Made by a program: the position numbers and the translations under genes. A DNA stretch of 64,000 bases, from positions 6,664,174 to 6,728,173 of the forward strand of contig JARUPZ010000014.1 of assembly GCA_031213475.1 (NCBI GenBank). Reading direction: 5' to 3'. This DNA comes from Nereocystis luetkeana (lineage: Eukaryota; Sar; Phaeophyceae; Laminariales; Laminariaceae). The first letter of the stretch is position 1. Every line of letters starts with the position of its first letter. The notes below the pieces were generated by a model that saw only the letters and a program-made list of their open reading frames with translations, searched no databases and was not told the origin of the DNA. This document shows positions 20,561 through 32,914 of this stretch, piece after piece.

Positions 20561-20881
20561 TGAGATGCAGATTTTTATTGTGCTGAATTTCAACCAGAAA
20601 ACACTATACTAACAACACTCTGCTGGACAAAACATGTCGAGTGTGTTGTGTGCTCTTGACCCTTTCTACCCGTCGACATCCAGCACGACCACAGCACAGT
20701 GTCCGTGCCGATTCCTCGATCCCTGGGAGATACAAGTTCTGTGGTCACAGCAGCGTAGATTTCGTATTCATATTACTATGCCGGATTTCGAGGTGGAAAC
20801 CAGGATACACACGACCAAATCCCAGGGTTGGGTCCTGGATCAGTATCTACTGGCAGTATTCCTGTACTGGCAGTACTCCTA

Positions 20882-20987
20882 TTACGGGGGACCATAGTTA
20901 ATAGGACCTATGGTACACATGAAAACCTAGATATTTAACCATTTTTACTAACAATATTGGGTCCTATTAACTATGGTCCCCCGTAAT
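20882..20987. mobile_element. MITE family A copy (A7), the best preserved
   Basis: Ends TTACGGGGGACCATAGTTAA and TTAACTATGGTCCCCCGTAA are perfect inverted repeats over at least 20 bp, flanked by TA dinucleotides. It is opposite in orientation to A6. Confidence 0.9.
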
Positions 20988-22139
20988 AGTACTGGATTTG
21001 AGACCGCCAGTACAGCCAGTACTTGGCCCACTTACGTACATCCTACACTATGCCTCTTTTGGGGTAGGGGGGAGTCTGTGAAGTTGTGACTATTTGTTTG
21101 ATGAGGCGAGAGGGCAGGGCAGGGCAGTTTTGTTTTTGCTGTCTTCGACCAACGCCTTTTACCTCTGCGTGGCTTTTCCTGCTTCTTTGCTTCTGCTTTT
21201 TCATCTATTCATTTATTGCTGCGCCTTTGAGTCGTCTTTGTTGCAGCTGCCACTATGCATTACACGTTGTCGTTGCATGAGATTGTACGGGTTTGCTCTG
21301 CCTTTTTACTTGCGCATTTTCTAGCATTACGATTTCCAACTGAAATATTTGTCCATCGCTTCAAGTAACTTGTCAAGTAAGGATGGGTTCAAATGAAAAA
21401 TTAATGCAGTCTACTAGGTTTTCAACTTGGTTCAACATGTTTCGGAAGCAGCTTGTTCATGAATATGTTCAATACGCTAGCTGTCATGCTGTCATGTGAT
21501 GAATATCACCGACCAACTTCAAGATATCAGCCAAAAAACAATAATCAGATCTGATTATTGTACCTTTAATCTCTTCAGTTTTAGTGGTTCACACACGAGT
21601 CCGGCACCATCCGAGTGGCCCAAAATCACCCAAAAAATATGCTCTAGTGAAGCCAAATCGCGTAAAAACACGCCTCCGGCGGGGCGCCTCCAGCGGGGCC
21701 CTCCGGGGGCGCCTCCGGCGGGGCCGCGACACCAGTGTACTGTTTGGACCCAGTGTACTGGCTGCCGACGCAGCCAGTACACCTGGTACTGGCGCGCAGC
21801 GCCAGTACCCAACCCTACCAAATCCAGTACTTTTTCCTATCAAGAGTCAGGAGAGGCCAAGAACATTTATTTATGAAAATTATTGAGATGCACTCGGCGT
21901 ACAGCAGTAGTACAAAGCAGTATTAATAGTACGTCCGTATAGTAGATATTCTTTCGAGTTCGTTCGTTCAGCACAATAATATACCTGGTACAAAAATAAT
22001 CCGCATGCGCCCAGCATGAGGCATCGCAGAAATGACTATACTGCAGGTAGGTATTACCGAGGTCGTGCCTCATTACCACCAATTATTACTAGTAAAAAAA
22101 TAAAAACTCCTGTATTTGCTCGGCAGTTGCGTCCCAGAA
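20988..22139. other. No gene seen; GC-rich foldback at 21665-21800
   Basis: Repeats of CGCCTCCGGCGGGGC and GCCAGTAC/GTACTGG words make the 21665-21800 interval strongly self-complementary. Open frames on both strands follow from this symmetry. No splice-bounded exon is visible. Confidence 0.45.
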
Positions 22140-22194
22140 GGATACACACGTGGCCAATCGGCTACCACCAAACACCCTCTGTAGGGCAAAATAT

Positions 22195-22680
22195 CTTACC
22201 CTCTGGAGGGTGCCCAAAAATGGGCTATACTATCGTGCGGTAAATTTTAGGCCCTCCACACCGACGTACAGAGTGGTCGGCCGCGCACGCTCTGGAGGCC
22301 GACGTCACAACAAACACCCTCTAGCGGGCAGAATATATTTCCCTCTGGAGGGTGCCCAAAATAGGGCGATACTATCGTGCGGTAAATTTTAGACCCACCA
22401 CACCGACGTACAGAGTGGTCGGCCGCGCACGCTCTGGAGGCCGGCGTCACAGTAGAAACCCTCTGGAGGGCAGAACATCTTTTCCTCTGGAGGGTGCCCA
22501 AAATTGGGTGACACTATCGCGCGGCAATTTTCAGACCCACCACATCGACGTACAGAGTTTTCCGGCGCGCACGCTGTGGAGGCTGACGCCACCCCGCAAA
22601 ACCCTCTGGAGGGTATATGAGACCGTACCCGCTGGAGGGTGCCCAAAAAAGGGCGACCCTACAGTGCAGTCGAAAACGCA
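22195..22680 (+). repeat. Left palindrome array, four units of about 143 bp
   Basis: CTCTGGAGGGTGCCCAAAA starts at about 22201, 22343 and 22485, with a variant near 22629. Between them recur CCGACGTACAGAGTGGTCGG and GCGCACGCTCTGGAGGCCG. Units diverge by a few percent. Confidence 0.85.
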
Positions 22681-23250
22681 CCCATCACACCGACATCTAT
22701 TAATAGTGGGTTTGTACGGTGAACCGCCACAAGACACTGACAGTCATACGCGCCCCCTATATTTATAGATATGCGGAAACAGTAAACATTGTTGCATCAA
22801 ATATTTTGCTTTATATTATGAATCTACTACATGTTTGCTCAATCCAACTGGCCCTGTGTGGACAGTTGTTTTCACACGATGTCCTATATCTGCCACGCCT
22901 TTCGAGACTATTCTACGCCATACAAACACCGGTAGCGGGCATGTAATGTACAACACTGTGTACAGTATGTCGACCGTGCGGCGTGGTATACCCGCCTAAC
23001 CTACCCCTTGCGTGTCCTTCTGCTTCCTCCCTGCTCAATGCATCTACGTGCGTATGCTTCGGGGAAGCCCGTGCCTCTCTTTGACGAGTTCTAAACCAAT
23101 GCGCCACAATGAGGCAACAGCAGTATAACAACTCCCCACATGTCGTGGTTGAGCGAGTATCATACGTAATTCACAAAAATTAGTAACCCCCCTGTCTTGA
23201 GCTTTCGCCGACAAACAATTACAATATAGGCAGCAGCCAGACACAGAGAT

Positions 23251-23790
23251 GTGGATATTGAAATTCCCAGCACCAACTGGCCAGAATACAAAAACGAAGA
23301 CGGTATCATCATTCGAACACATGAGGGGGCATCACATTGTGGCAACCTGTGCACGCGCTTTGAACAAAACACACCCTGCGGGCACTGCAACCGAACAGAG
23401 ATGGCGCAGCCACAACACATAGGACAGGGGCATCCCAACAAAATTACTCACACCTGCCACCATCGAGCACGGGAAAACAACGAATATGAACGCAATCCAA
23501 TCGATAGAAAACAGACATGCCCTGATGCTCTGATCCCCCCCTCCCCCCGACTAATCATAATCCTAGTAATCATCCACGACTGTTCAGGCGCCAGCCGCCT
23601 CACCCCCTTCCCCCCTCCTTGTCGTCTATGGCTGAAAGGCCGTAACCTACACAAGAAGAGTCTTCGTCCATGGCAAGTTATCCCCGCGAGTGGAGGTTTC
23701 TTCGACCAGGCCCCGGTGATCGTCATCGCAACAGCTGTCTTGGCTATAGCCCTCGCCATCGCTACTCCTCCCGCCTGTGGACTCTTGTGA
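23251..23790 (+). other. Unassigned open frame inside the 6.36 kb element
   Basis: A 179-codon frame with a Cys/His-rich part (HCGNLC, CGHCNR, HTCHH), Pro-rich and Ala-rich segments. The Cys/His spacing could suggest metal binding, but I recognise no zinc-finger family. It overlaps a second unassigned frame (23777-24085) that ends WHGIVLKWDAENPNYGGR. Either could be remnants of the element's coding region. Confidence 0.25.
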
Positions 23791-24121
23791 ATTTCCTCCG
23801 TGTCGTCGACGGGGCCACTCTGACTTCTATGAGCTCTTGTTTTTAACCTGCCGTCGCCGTCGGTTGATGGCTGTGGCTCATCGTCATCGGTTCTACCTGA
23901 AATATGGTACGTGGGCCGGGCCGAATATGTGCGAGTGCAATCAAGAGTACATACCTGGTAGTCGACGTTTGGGAGAATGCAACGGAATTGAGTTGGGTCG
24001 TCGCGACTTCAACAACTGGCACGGTATAGTTCTCAAATGGGATGCGGAAAATCCTAACTATGGCGGCCGACCTCTAGCTACGTAGCTTTATCTACGTGGT
24101 ACATATTTCAAAAAGGGCTGT

Positions 24122-24941
24122 GACCAAAATCAGGTACGTATACCTGGCGATTTTTGGGCCAAAATCAGTTAATACTAAAACCAAGTACAAAACGCGCGCC
24201 ACAATCGGCGTTTAGTCCATGGAGATCTATATAAAAACACCTGCGCCTCAACATATATAGCGTGTGGCCTCCCAAATCTGAATTATTTTGTTTTATTTAG
24301 GGTATAGGTCATAGAAAACAACAGAGTACACATCATAACAACTGAAGTACATCGTACACCGAAGATATCAGGAGTACAACGTGCGCTGTCAAGGATGTAG
24401 GGCCGATGTTCCAAACTAAAACCTAACAGGTACTGTAACACAGTAGTTTGGTGTCAGTCGAGGCATGTCGAGGCAAAGTTGCTGTCCGTCAAGGGGTGAA
24501 AATGCGGTCATCTGACATACTTGCCGTACACCCCAAAGAAGGAAAAATGGAATCACCTTGCGACATGTATGCATAAATACGTACGTACTACTGGTACGTA
24601 CAAACACAGAGCGTACGAGTGTACGCATGAATGCGTACTTACGTACGAGTTTCTACACAAGAATTGTGCAACCGATGGACCACACACGCATACGCGGAGA
24701 AAAAACTGTGTACGTATGGCCCCTATCATTGGTTCAAAATAGGCCCAAATCAGTTAAAAGTTGAAAGCTAGACAGAGTACTTGTAGATAAATCAGGTAAA
24801 CCCTTGACCAATTCGAACCAAAATCAGTGACGATGTCAGTCTGGCCAATAGCAGGGCTCCTGGCGTGTGTTTTGAACTTGTTTCTGGTAAAATCGATTTT
24901 GGCCTAAAAATGACCAGGTATACCTGATTTTGGCTAAAACT
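24122..24941. mobile_element. Inverted-repeat element of about 820 bp nested in the 6.36 kb element
   Basis: The left end contains CCAAAATCAGGTACGTATAC then CTGGCGATTTTTGGGCC. The right end contains the reverse complement of CCAAAATCAGGTATACCTGG then CATTTTTAGGCC. Interior words CCAAAATCAG recur near 24172, 24746 and 24818. Non-coding as far as I can see. Confidence 0.55.
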
Positions 24942-25304
24942 CTTTCTAAAACAACCTCCAACAGTGGTCAACTGCTTGTACAGCAGCGGTGGCGACATGC
25001 ACTCACCGAGGAGATAAGGGCAGAGACAGCGGCAGAAAGTTGCCACGGCGTCCGCCTCTTCGCCGATGTAGGTTGCACGTCTGTTTTGAAGGTTGAACGC
25101 AAGCCGGCCTTTCCTGAAAGCGAACAGACGCAGCATCTGCCACACCAAAAAAAAGACCTGGTACACAATACGGATAGCATTCAGCGTAAGAAGGATGCAA
25201 AACAACCACAAGAATATGTTTACGTCGATGAGGTGTTTGGCACTCTCGACGCCGACATGGCCATCGGGATAAGCCGCCTGCAGATAATCACTCCCCAACT
25301 GCAC
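24792..25304 (-). other. Unassigned open frame inside the 6.36 kb element
   Basis: A 170-codon minus-strand frame with a hydrophobic segment (IFLWLFCILLTLNAIRIVYQ and following) and a Cys-containing stretch. It reads like protein, but no family is recognised, and its 3' end runs into the nested 820-bp repeat. Low confidence that it is a gene. Confidence 0.2.
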
Positions 25305-25633
25305 GCTACAGGGGTAGCGATATGCGGTTGAACTGCTGTAGTTGAAAAACCTTTAATGGGCGAGACAGAAAAGTAGAGTATCCGTGGCAGACGTCTACCA
25401 GACAACTACAGCAGTACAACAGCACAGCAGTACCCGTAGGACTGAGACACAGAGAAATCCCACGAACGTCCAAGGCTCTTCAGTGCACGTAGCTTCAAAA
25501 CGGCTGTATGTATAGCAGATAGCATTGGAGTTGGTGTAGATCTGCATGGCCTATTATATACACATGGCACCAAATGAGACCAGGATGCCAGGTGGGCGTT
25601 CGGCGGTTCCTGCGGAGGGTTGATCATATTTCT

Positions 25634-26285
25634 GCGCCTCCAAGCGGGAGTAGGGTGTCAAATGCGATAGGTCAAATGACCAAATGGGAAAATACAAGGT
25701 GATATAAAATATACGTGCCAACCTACTGCTGTAAAAAAAAAAGTTAACCCTTTTAGAACCGCAGTCCCGTTTTGGGGACAAACCACTCAAATTTCAAGTT
25801 TGCACGTACGTACATTTTCTCCGCTGGTGGCTGGAGAGTACGAGGATGTACGTACGTGGAAAAATCAAAGTTCAAAATTCAAAAATGCAGCCCGTTGGGG
25901 TTTTTTAATGTATGCCGTGGAGCATAAAAAAACTCGTACAACATGTATGTATTTCTGAACCTCCAAGTGGGAGCCGGGTGTCGAATGGGATGGGCCCACT
26001 GCGGGATCATAGTACCAAATGGGAAAACACCAGGTGATGCCTAACATACGTACCAGGTATCATACAAACAAACGTACTGTACAAAAAATCTCCGCTTGTG
26101 GCTGCTATAGAGTACAGCAGTACCAGGATGGATGTACGTATACACGTACCACAGTAGTACCTGGTACGTAATACTCGTACGAAAAAAAGATGCTCGAAGT
26201 TCAAAATTCAAAATGCAGCCCGTTGGGTCTTTGAATTTATGCCGTGGGGTAAAAAAAAAACTTGTACAACAGGTACACCAGCAGG
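25634..26285 (+). repeat. Tandem duplication, period about 320 bp
   Basis: The order CCTCCAAG-GGGAG, CCAAATGGGAAAA, GGTGAT, then TCAAAATTCAAAAATGCAGC, CCCGTTGGG and TATGCCGTGG occurs twice (25634-25950 and 25958-26285). The first unit is interrupted by a half copy of MITE family C at 25743-25800. Confidence 0.65.
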
Positions 26286-27259
26286 GCATCACAAAATGAA
26301 GAGCGCAGCAGTGATCTCCTTGCTGCTGTGGGTCTAACAAGAGGGACAGCATTAGGTGGCGAGAAGGAAATCTGGTAGCATCGCTCCGATTGGCTAGGAG
26401 AGCTATCACTGATCAGACGTACAAAAAGCGTGACCCCCTCGTACGACACCACAGCCGCAGTACCCCGAGTAGAAATAGTTGAGACAGGGGGACCCACTGC
26501 TGTATATATCACGCGGTCCACTCCAAGCTATGATGTGTTGCCCACCCACAAGGAAAGTAGCATTCGCGTACTCTCACCTTGGGATAGCTGCCATCAACGC
26601 TGTCGCTGGTCGTCTAGTCCATGGAGAGAGCTGTCCTCTCCAGCTCTCCAGTCTCGTCCATTTCGAAAAAGGCTTCTGTTTTGGAGGGACGCTCGCGTAC
26701 TGCTGTACCTGGTAGTTGTATTTCAAATTGTCGGCCTAGGTGCCCCTCCACGCCCTCACCCACAGCGTTTCGACTCAATGATTTCACATGCTCAGAGCTA
26801 CGAGTATATGCGACGGGAATGTGTATATCGCCTGTAATTGCTTGCTGCTAGTGCTGCCATCGGCAAGAGCTGTGGCGTGCAGCGTGTGGCTTCAACGGAC
26901 TGGCGGTTTTTGAGGGTTTCGAAATGCTTGTGAAGCTTGTTTTCATAGGGGTTGAAGCAACGTATTTTGAAAAAAACCCAACTATAATAGCCACTGGATA
27001 CAGGCTGCCGCTGTGCAGCGGTATGTGTGTATGTGCGGTCTGGACCCGGAGCGTATAGTACGCGACATATGTCGAGAATCAAGTAGTCAAGAATTCAGAC
27101 TGAAATATTCCGAGATATTATAAGGAATTGCAGCGAAGCGTTTGTGCTCAGGCAGAAACGCCATTCTATAGGCTGTCTATGATCGATGTTCGCATCACAA
27201 TTCGCGAGCCTTGGCCAGAAAAGGATCGCGTTGTTACTGGTGTATACGCCACGGCCACC

Positions 27260-28450
27260 CCATGGCGTGTAATGCTCAATTCACAAGCGCCGGAGGGTTC
27301 GTCAAGCAAGACGCTGGGAGGTAATTTGGATAATTTCCGTCCAAAGAAAGGCTCGAGCAAGCCACGAATCACTCAAGGGAGGGCAGGTACAGCCAGCCTT
27401 TGGAGGGGAACTGATCGAATCGCTGCAGTCACAATGCCTCTGGGGGGCGACATGACCATTCCTCACAAGCGTGCGCAATCTCAAGGCCTCTGGTGGGTAG
27501 CATGTTGTTCCACCTTCAGCGGGTGCAATGTCAATGTGCCTCCAGAGGCTGCCCATTCTCATCATAGACCTCCACCTGGGCAACTATTTCCCACGGCGCT
27601 CCAGAGCGAACGGCACGCAAACACTCTAGAGGCTAGCATTTAGTAGAGACCTCCAGCCGTCGCATCAGAAAAGCTCCCTCTAGAGGGGCGAAACCTCATA
27701 CCCTAAACAATCTCCAACGCGCTCTGGAGGGTGAAATGCCGACCCCCCTCCAGACTTTTCAATATAAACCCCTCTAGAGGGTTGAAACGGTCATTACCCT
27801 CCTCCGGAACAAACCTGCCGCACGGCCCTCCACCGGTATATAGACAGCCCACTCTAGAGGCTAGCATTTAGTAGAGACCTCCAGCCGTCGCATCAGAAAA
27901 GAGCTCCCTCTAGAGGGGCGAAACCTCATACCCTAGACAATCGCCAACGCGCTCTGGAGGGTCAAATGCCGACCTCCCTCCAGAGTTTTCAATATAAACC
28001 CCTCTAGAGGGTTGAAACAACCATTGCCCTCCTCCGGAACAAACCTGCCGCACGCCCTCCAGCGGTATATAGACAGCCCACTCTAGAGGCTAGCATTTAG
28101 TAGAGACCTCCAGCCGTCACATCAGCAAAGAGCTCCCTCTAGAGGGGCGAAACCTCATACCCTAGACAATCGCCAAGGCGCTCTGGAGGGTGAAATGTCG
28201 ACCTCCCTCCAGAGTTTTCAATACAAACCCCTCTAGAGGGTTGAAACGGTCATTTCCCTCCTCCGGAACAAACCTGCCGCACGGCCCTCCAGCGGTATAT
28301 AGACAGCCCACTCTAGAGGCTAGCGCACATGACAAGCCTGTACAGGGTACCAAAAGAAAAAAATCCCTCTAGAGGGCGGAAGGCCTGGCCCTCCAAGCCT
28401 CAAACACCCTCTGGAGGGTGGCCTCGCCCTCTGGAGGGTCAAATTGTTCC
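27260..28450 (+). repeat. Right palindrome array, units of about 229 bp
   Basis: CTCTAGAGGCTAGC starts at 27624, 27852, 28081 and 28311. Each unit also carries CCCTCTAGAGGGGCGAAACC, GCTCTGGAGGGT and CCCCTCTAGAGGGTTGAAAC. Looser CTCTGGAGG words extend left to about 27260 and right to 28450. Confidence 0.88.
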
Positions 28451-28492
28451 CTGGAGGGTTTTTGGGGGTAGCCGATTGGCCACGTGTGTATC

Positions 28493-29517
28493 ACCGAAGA
28501 GGCTCCCCACGTCGCGGCGGGAGAGCAATCAGGCCCGCACTTGCAGAAGGTGTGTCGAATAGCTATTGAGGAGTGATGTGATGATTGGATTTTGCGCTAG
28601 AAGGAAGGCGTGGTGGGAGACGCTATACCCAGTTTTGCGCGTACTTACGACGGTAGTCCCGCGCCAATGAGACAGACCTTGCTTGGCGAGATAGCCGTTT
28701 TGGTCATCTCGATGTTCCAGTAGATCGCCAACGATGAGCATAGTGTAAAGCCAAGTAAGTGCTTTTCCAATCTACGTAATGCAAAATGTTTGAGATGATT
28801 CCATGGTCAGGAAGCTATAAGCATGACTCGAGTAAAACTCAAGTTTGTTGTGGTAGGTACCATGTATGTGCATTTTAGCTGTCGGTTGCAGCACTATTAT
28901 GTGAGGTGCAGTTGACAGGGTGCCCACAGTAAGATACGAGTAAAGGTATATGATGATGGTGACAAGATACGAGGTCCAGCGGCCACGTAGCCCCCGACAA
29001 CAAAAAGGTGGAATATTTTTGTACTCGCATCAGGAGCAATAATAGCAGCAGCACTAGACTTTTACAGCAATATTCCATCCAACTTATCGCGCACAAATAT
29101 TTTTAGGGGTACTACTCGTACCAGTGAAGAGTGTTGACGAGAGAGAGGTTGCACTCCCGAGTACCCGGGACGTTTCTGGAAGGGGTTCGTACAACTCTAC
29201 TGATATACTCGTACGCCGGAGCCGTGTAACATGCGCCGAGAAAAGGTATACCCACCCGCAACCAACCAACTTTTTTAGTTGTCGCCAGGAATGTTTGTGT
29301 TGCACACAGATGCTCGTACTCCGACCACTGACTGAGAGCTTTTTCGCGGTACACTGGCCTAAATACTAAACACTGGGAGTATGTCCACACGGTATTCAAC
29401 CCGGAATTACTCCGAGTCCTCGCACTCTACGAGTTAAAAAAAAATACTGCCTGGTCTGCTCATACCTGGTTACCTGGTATAGATTTATATACAATGAATC
29501 TCGGCCGCTATGAGCGA
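28493..29517. other. No gene seen
   Basis: Unique-looking sequence with short open frames on both strands. No splice-bounded frame or RNA gene is recognised. Confidence 0.4.
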
Positions 29518-30650
29518 ACCTTAAAATTCCGATTTTATCTTCAACTTTGTATGGGACTCCGGACCCCTTCGCTCCCCTGCCTTCGAGCTTGCTTTTTCGA
29601 CCGCTTTCCTCGAGGGTCGGGCGAGCCGGCCTTCGACGGGTGGTCTCCCGTGCGCGCGTCTCGGAATCTCGCGCCACCGACGAGCCCGGCGACCCGGAAC
29701 TTGAGGGATACCTGGTATTTCATATTTGCTGGAAAAAGGAGACACGGACGTTCTATTTTCTGTGGTCCTGGAAATTTGTTTAGGTCTTGTTGCTTCGCGA
29801 AGAGCTTCTTGTGACAGGCCTCATCTTACAGTAGTAAGTAGTAGTAGCTTTTTACTCTCCGAGGTTCGATCTCTCGGTCTTTTGCTGATGCTACCGCTTT
29901 CTACCGACTGCCTTGCTTTGCGGGCCGCCGCCATCGGCCTTTTCGAACCCCTCGGTCCTGCCTTTCTCGGTGGCTCCCTTCCCTTGCCCCTGTTTATTCG
30001 CCGGACGACTAAACGCGCCTTCTCGGCGTATCGCGCAGTTCTTGGTACCAGATCGTTGCATATCCCGGTGATTTTGCTTTGTTGTTTTTTTTAGTCAAAC
30101 TTTGTTAAAACTCGGCACATCTTCTCTTTTCCCCCTACTACTACGTATTGTTCTAAACGTAGAAGGTACTCGGGTTGCTCTTGTACTCAGGATGCGAACG
30201 ATTGAAGAGTTCAATTTTTTTGCGGAGGATTTTTTATTGGTTCAAACTGACAGTCCCGTTTTCGACCACGAACTCGAAGAATATTTAGCTGCGTTGAGGA
30301 GACACGGAGCTCTATCTTCAGGTTGCGCGAAGCCTTCGCTATCGATTTAGTCTTGAACTTTGTCTGGGACTCCGGACGCCTTCGCCTCCCTGCCTTCATG
30401 CTTGCTTTTTCGACCTCGATACGTATTGACAGTCTCATGTATTCTTGGGTGCGATATCTGTAAAAGCTCATTATTTACCTGGTATACTACAGTCGTACAG
30501 TTGTACGAGATTTACGTGACAGACTTGATCTTATCTCATTTTCTCTCCGAGGTTCGATCTCTCGGCCTTGCTGATGCTACCGCTTTCTCCCGACTCCCTT
30601 GCTTTGCGGGCCACCATCGGCCTGATATATTTTCAAGCCCCCCCCGCCAA
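29518..30650 (+). repeat. Direct duplication with protein-like content
   Basis: The blocks TTTGT-TGGGACTCCGGAC, TGCTTTTTCGACC and GAGGTTCGATCTCTCGG with GCTGATGCTACCGCTTTCT occur at 29545-29960 and again at 30360-30640. Near the middle, frames reading DPELEGYL (29690) and FDHELEEYLAALRRHGA (30260) look related. It may be a decayed duplicated gene fragment, and the family is unknown. Confidence 0.5.
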
Positions 30651-30805
30651 AGCTGATTGTATTCGAACTCGCACTCGTAGGACCATGTATGTGTGTGAGA
30701 ATGAACCTGGCATTCAAACAAATGGCGAGAAGTGTTTCGTTGTTGTTGCTGAGGTTGTCGAAAGTACCCGGGTGTGGCAGGAATAGGTGCCTGGTATATT
30801 GTTTT

Positions 30806-30903
30806 CAACCCTTACAGGACTGCAGCCCCGTTTTGGGGACGAACCGCTGGCTAATTCCAAGTAGTTGGTCCCCAAAACGGGACTGCCGTCCTAAAAGGGT
30901 TAT
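30806..30903. mobile_element. MITE family C, copy 3
   Basis: Left end CAACCCTTACAGGACTGCAG with CCCCGTTTTGGGGAC, and right end GTCCCCAAAACGGGACTG then CCTAAAAGGGTTA, in inverted orientation. Confidence 0.8.
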
Positions 30904-32914
30904 AATGCGGAACATTCAAAACACCTTTTTTGGTTTTCTGTTCGCGCCTAATTTTGTCTGGTCTGCTGTTTGTTGTTGCGCAGAACACGTGCGTATACCT
31001 ATACGCACATACGGGGCAAAAAGTTTTCCTTTATAAAGCACCCCCTCGCCTGCTCCGGAAACAGCTCTATCTCCGACACTCAAAAGGCCTTGCCAGCTCG
31101 GCCCGGGCGTTTTCCCGACGAAGTATGATAGCAGGCGGCGTATATACCACTGTCACACCGGGGCGTTCTCCGGAGCTTGTTGTTGAGGGGAGTCCGATAA
31201 TTATCCGTACCTATGCCCGTTTTCGTACGAAAAATGCGCCCCGGGATGCTACCGTGATGGGGATTTTTGGATTTTTTACCCCCTACTCAGCTATAATAGC
31301 TGTTACTACACCCTTGACTTTAAGTGAGGACACAGGCGGGCACGAGCAGCAGGATGCTGCTTTGCTGGTATTGGACAGATGGTGATCCACAGATGATCCA
31401 CTCTCAGACAATCGCAATCTTATGTTCGTAGCATGGCACTCTTCTATGATGTGGCCGAAGAAACCTTAGAGAAGAATAGACATCGGAGTCTGTCTAGTGG
31501 CGGTTGTGAGAGAAGGGGGAGAGAGGCTGACACAGGCCTGCGCTCTTTCTCGTAATTGTTGTAGCTACTCAAACGCTGGTCTTTCTTCCGCTACAACACT
31601 ATCCTCTGAACCACGCCGTGCGCAGAATAGCCCGTTCGTTGGGGTCAAACACTGGTCTCATCTATGCCGCATTTTTAATATCCGTATTGTTGGTCGGAGC
31701 GATACGTAACGGGCTGCAACATCACACACCACGTGTCGTTGTGGTCGATGCCCATCGTCCCTGGCGTAATTATTCATACTCGGCTACAACATGCTACGGA
31801 CGGAACCAGTGCTTCCTTCTACTACCCCCTGCTACAGCAGTACTTGTGCTATCTGATGTTGGCCCCCGATCGCAGCAGTAACGACTACATAACATTGATC
31901 GATGACGTAAATATTTCGATATCTTCATTATTACCCCGCGTTATGACGGTATGATTGATACCCGGTACGAGCATAGGTAAAAGTGCGATACGTAAACGTA
32001 TGTTCGTACCCTTTTTCCCTGTCCCGCACTGTGCGGAATACAGCTGTTCGTCCAAAGCCAGGGCCAAATTGGCAAATTGGTTGTGACGCACGGCCTGCTA
32101 AAAAACCCCGCGAACCGAAAACCCCCCGCTAACCGATCACGCAATCTGACAACCGGCCACGCAATCGTGCCTGCACCGACCGGTTAAATTGTCCACCCAA
32201 CGTAGAGGTGAACATAAATACTACTACTGCTGTACTGCTGTATAACTGACACATCCAGCGCTATGATGGTGCTTGCTTGATTTCGGTTGTGTTCGAATAT
32301 ATACTCGTACAAGTTTTCCCTTCGGAGTGGCATGAGCGTAGCGTGTAAGAAAACTCTTGCCGAAAGACGTATTTCGTGGGTTGGTTTGAACTATTCCACC
32401 AATTAAAGTTAAAATATATGTGCTACAGTTGGGGCAAAAGCTCAAATGTACCTTTCAACCTATTTAGAACTGCAGTCCCATTTTGGGGACAAACCACTCA
32501 AATTTCTAGTAGTTTACATCCCTCCCAGATGAGGAACGTGTCCGAGGAGCTGGACTCATCCTGGAGAAACTCGACTCCTCTGTTGCGAGCGATGGTTTAG
32601 CAACATCGACTCCAGTACAGTACGGAGCACGACTCCCTGGTACATGTTCGAAGTAAATTCGACCCCATCGAGTCCTATTTTTTAATTCCCGAAATCGGCG
32701 GGCAGTGTACGAATTTCATTTGTTTTGGTATCGACCTGTCGTACGCGGGCAGATTCCAGTTTATAACTACTGCTGCTGTAGTTCATTTGCTCAACCAACC
32801 GAAGCTCCATCTGGGACGAACACGTCAACATACACATATGCCCTCGTTAAGGAAAGGCGCCACATCGCCCCAGTCATCCCATGCCCCACTCCGAGTAAAG
32901 GATTACCCGTGCAG
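30904..32914. other. Upstream of the fusion gene; start exon not identified
   Basis: Contains a half copy of MITE family C (32455-32518) and short CTACTGCTGTA words. The start exon of the exonuclease/ATPase gene should lie here or further left, because the first recognised exon has no usable 5' ATG. I could not pick it out by eye. Confidence 0.4.

Larger units (their letters stand above)
22140..28492. mobile_element. 6.36 kb inverted-repeat element with terminal palindrome arrays
   Basis: The left end, GATACACACGTGGCCAATCG followed by GCTACC-CCAAA-ACCCTC, is inverted at the right end (28455-28492). Just inside, both ends carry arrays built on CCCTCTGGAGGG or CCCTCTAGAGGG palindromes: four units of about 143 bp on the left (22195-22680) and about three units of 229 bp on the right (27620-28330). 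The structure resembles foldback or long-TIR DNA transposons. The interior has open frames at 23251-23790 (+), 23777-24085 (+) and 24792-25304 (-), none recognised. No target duplication is obvious. Confidence 0.65.

Noticed and set aside
22195-28330. CRISPR array
   Set aside because: Regular spacing is present, but the repeats are long tandem units with similar interiors, not short repeats with unique spacers, and the context is eukaryotic.
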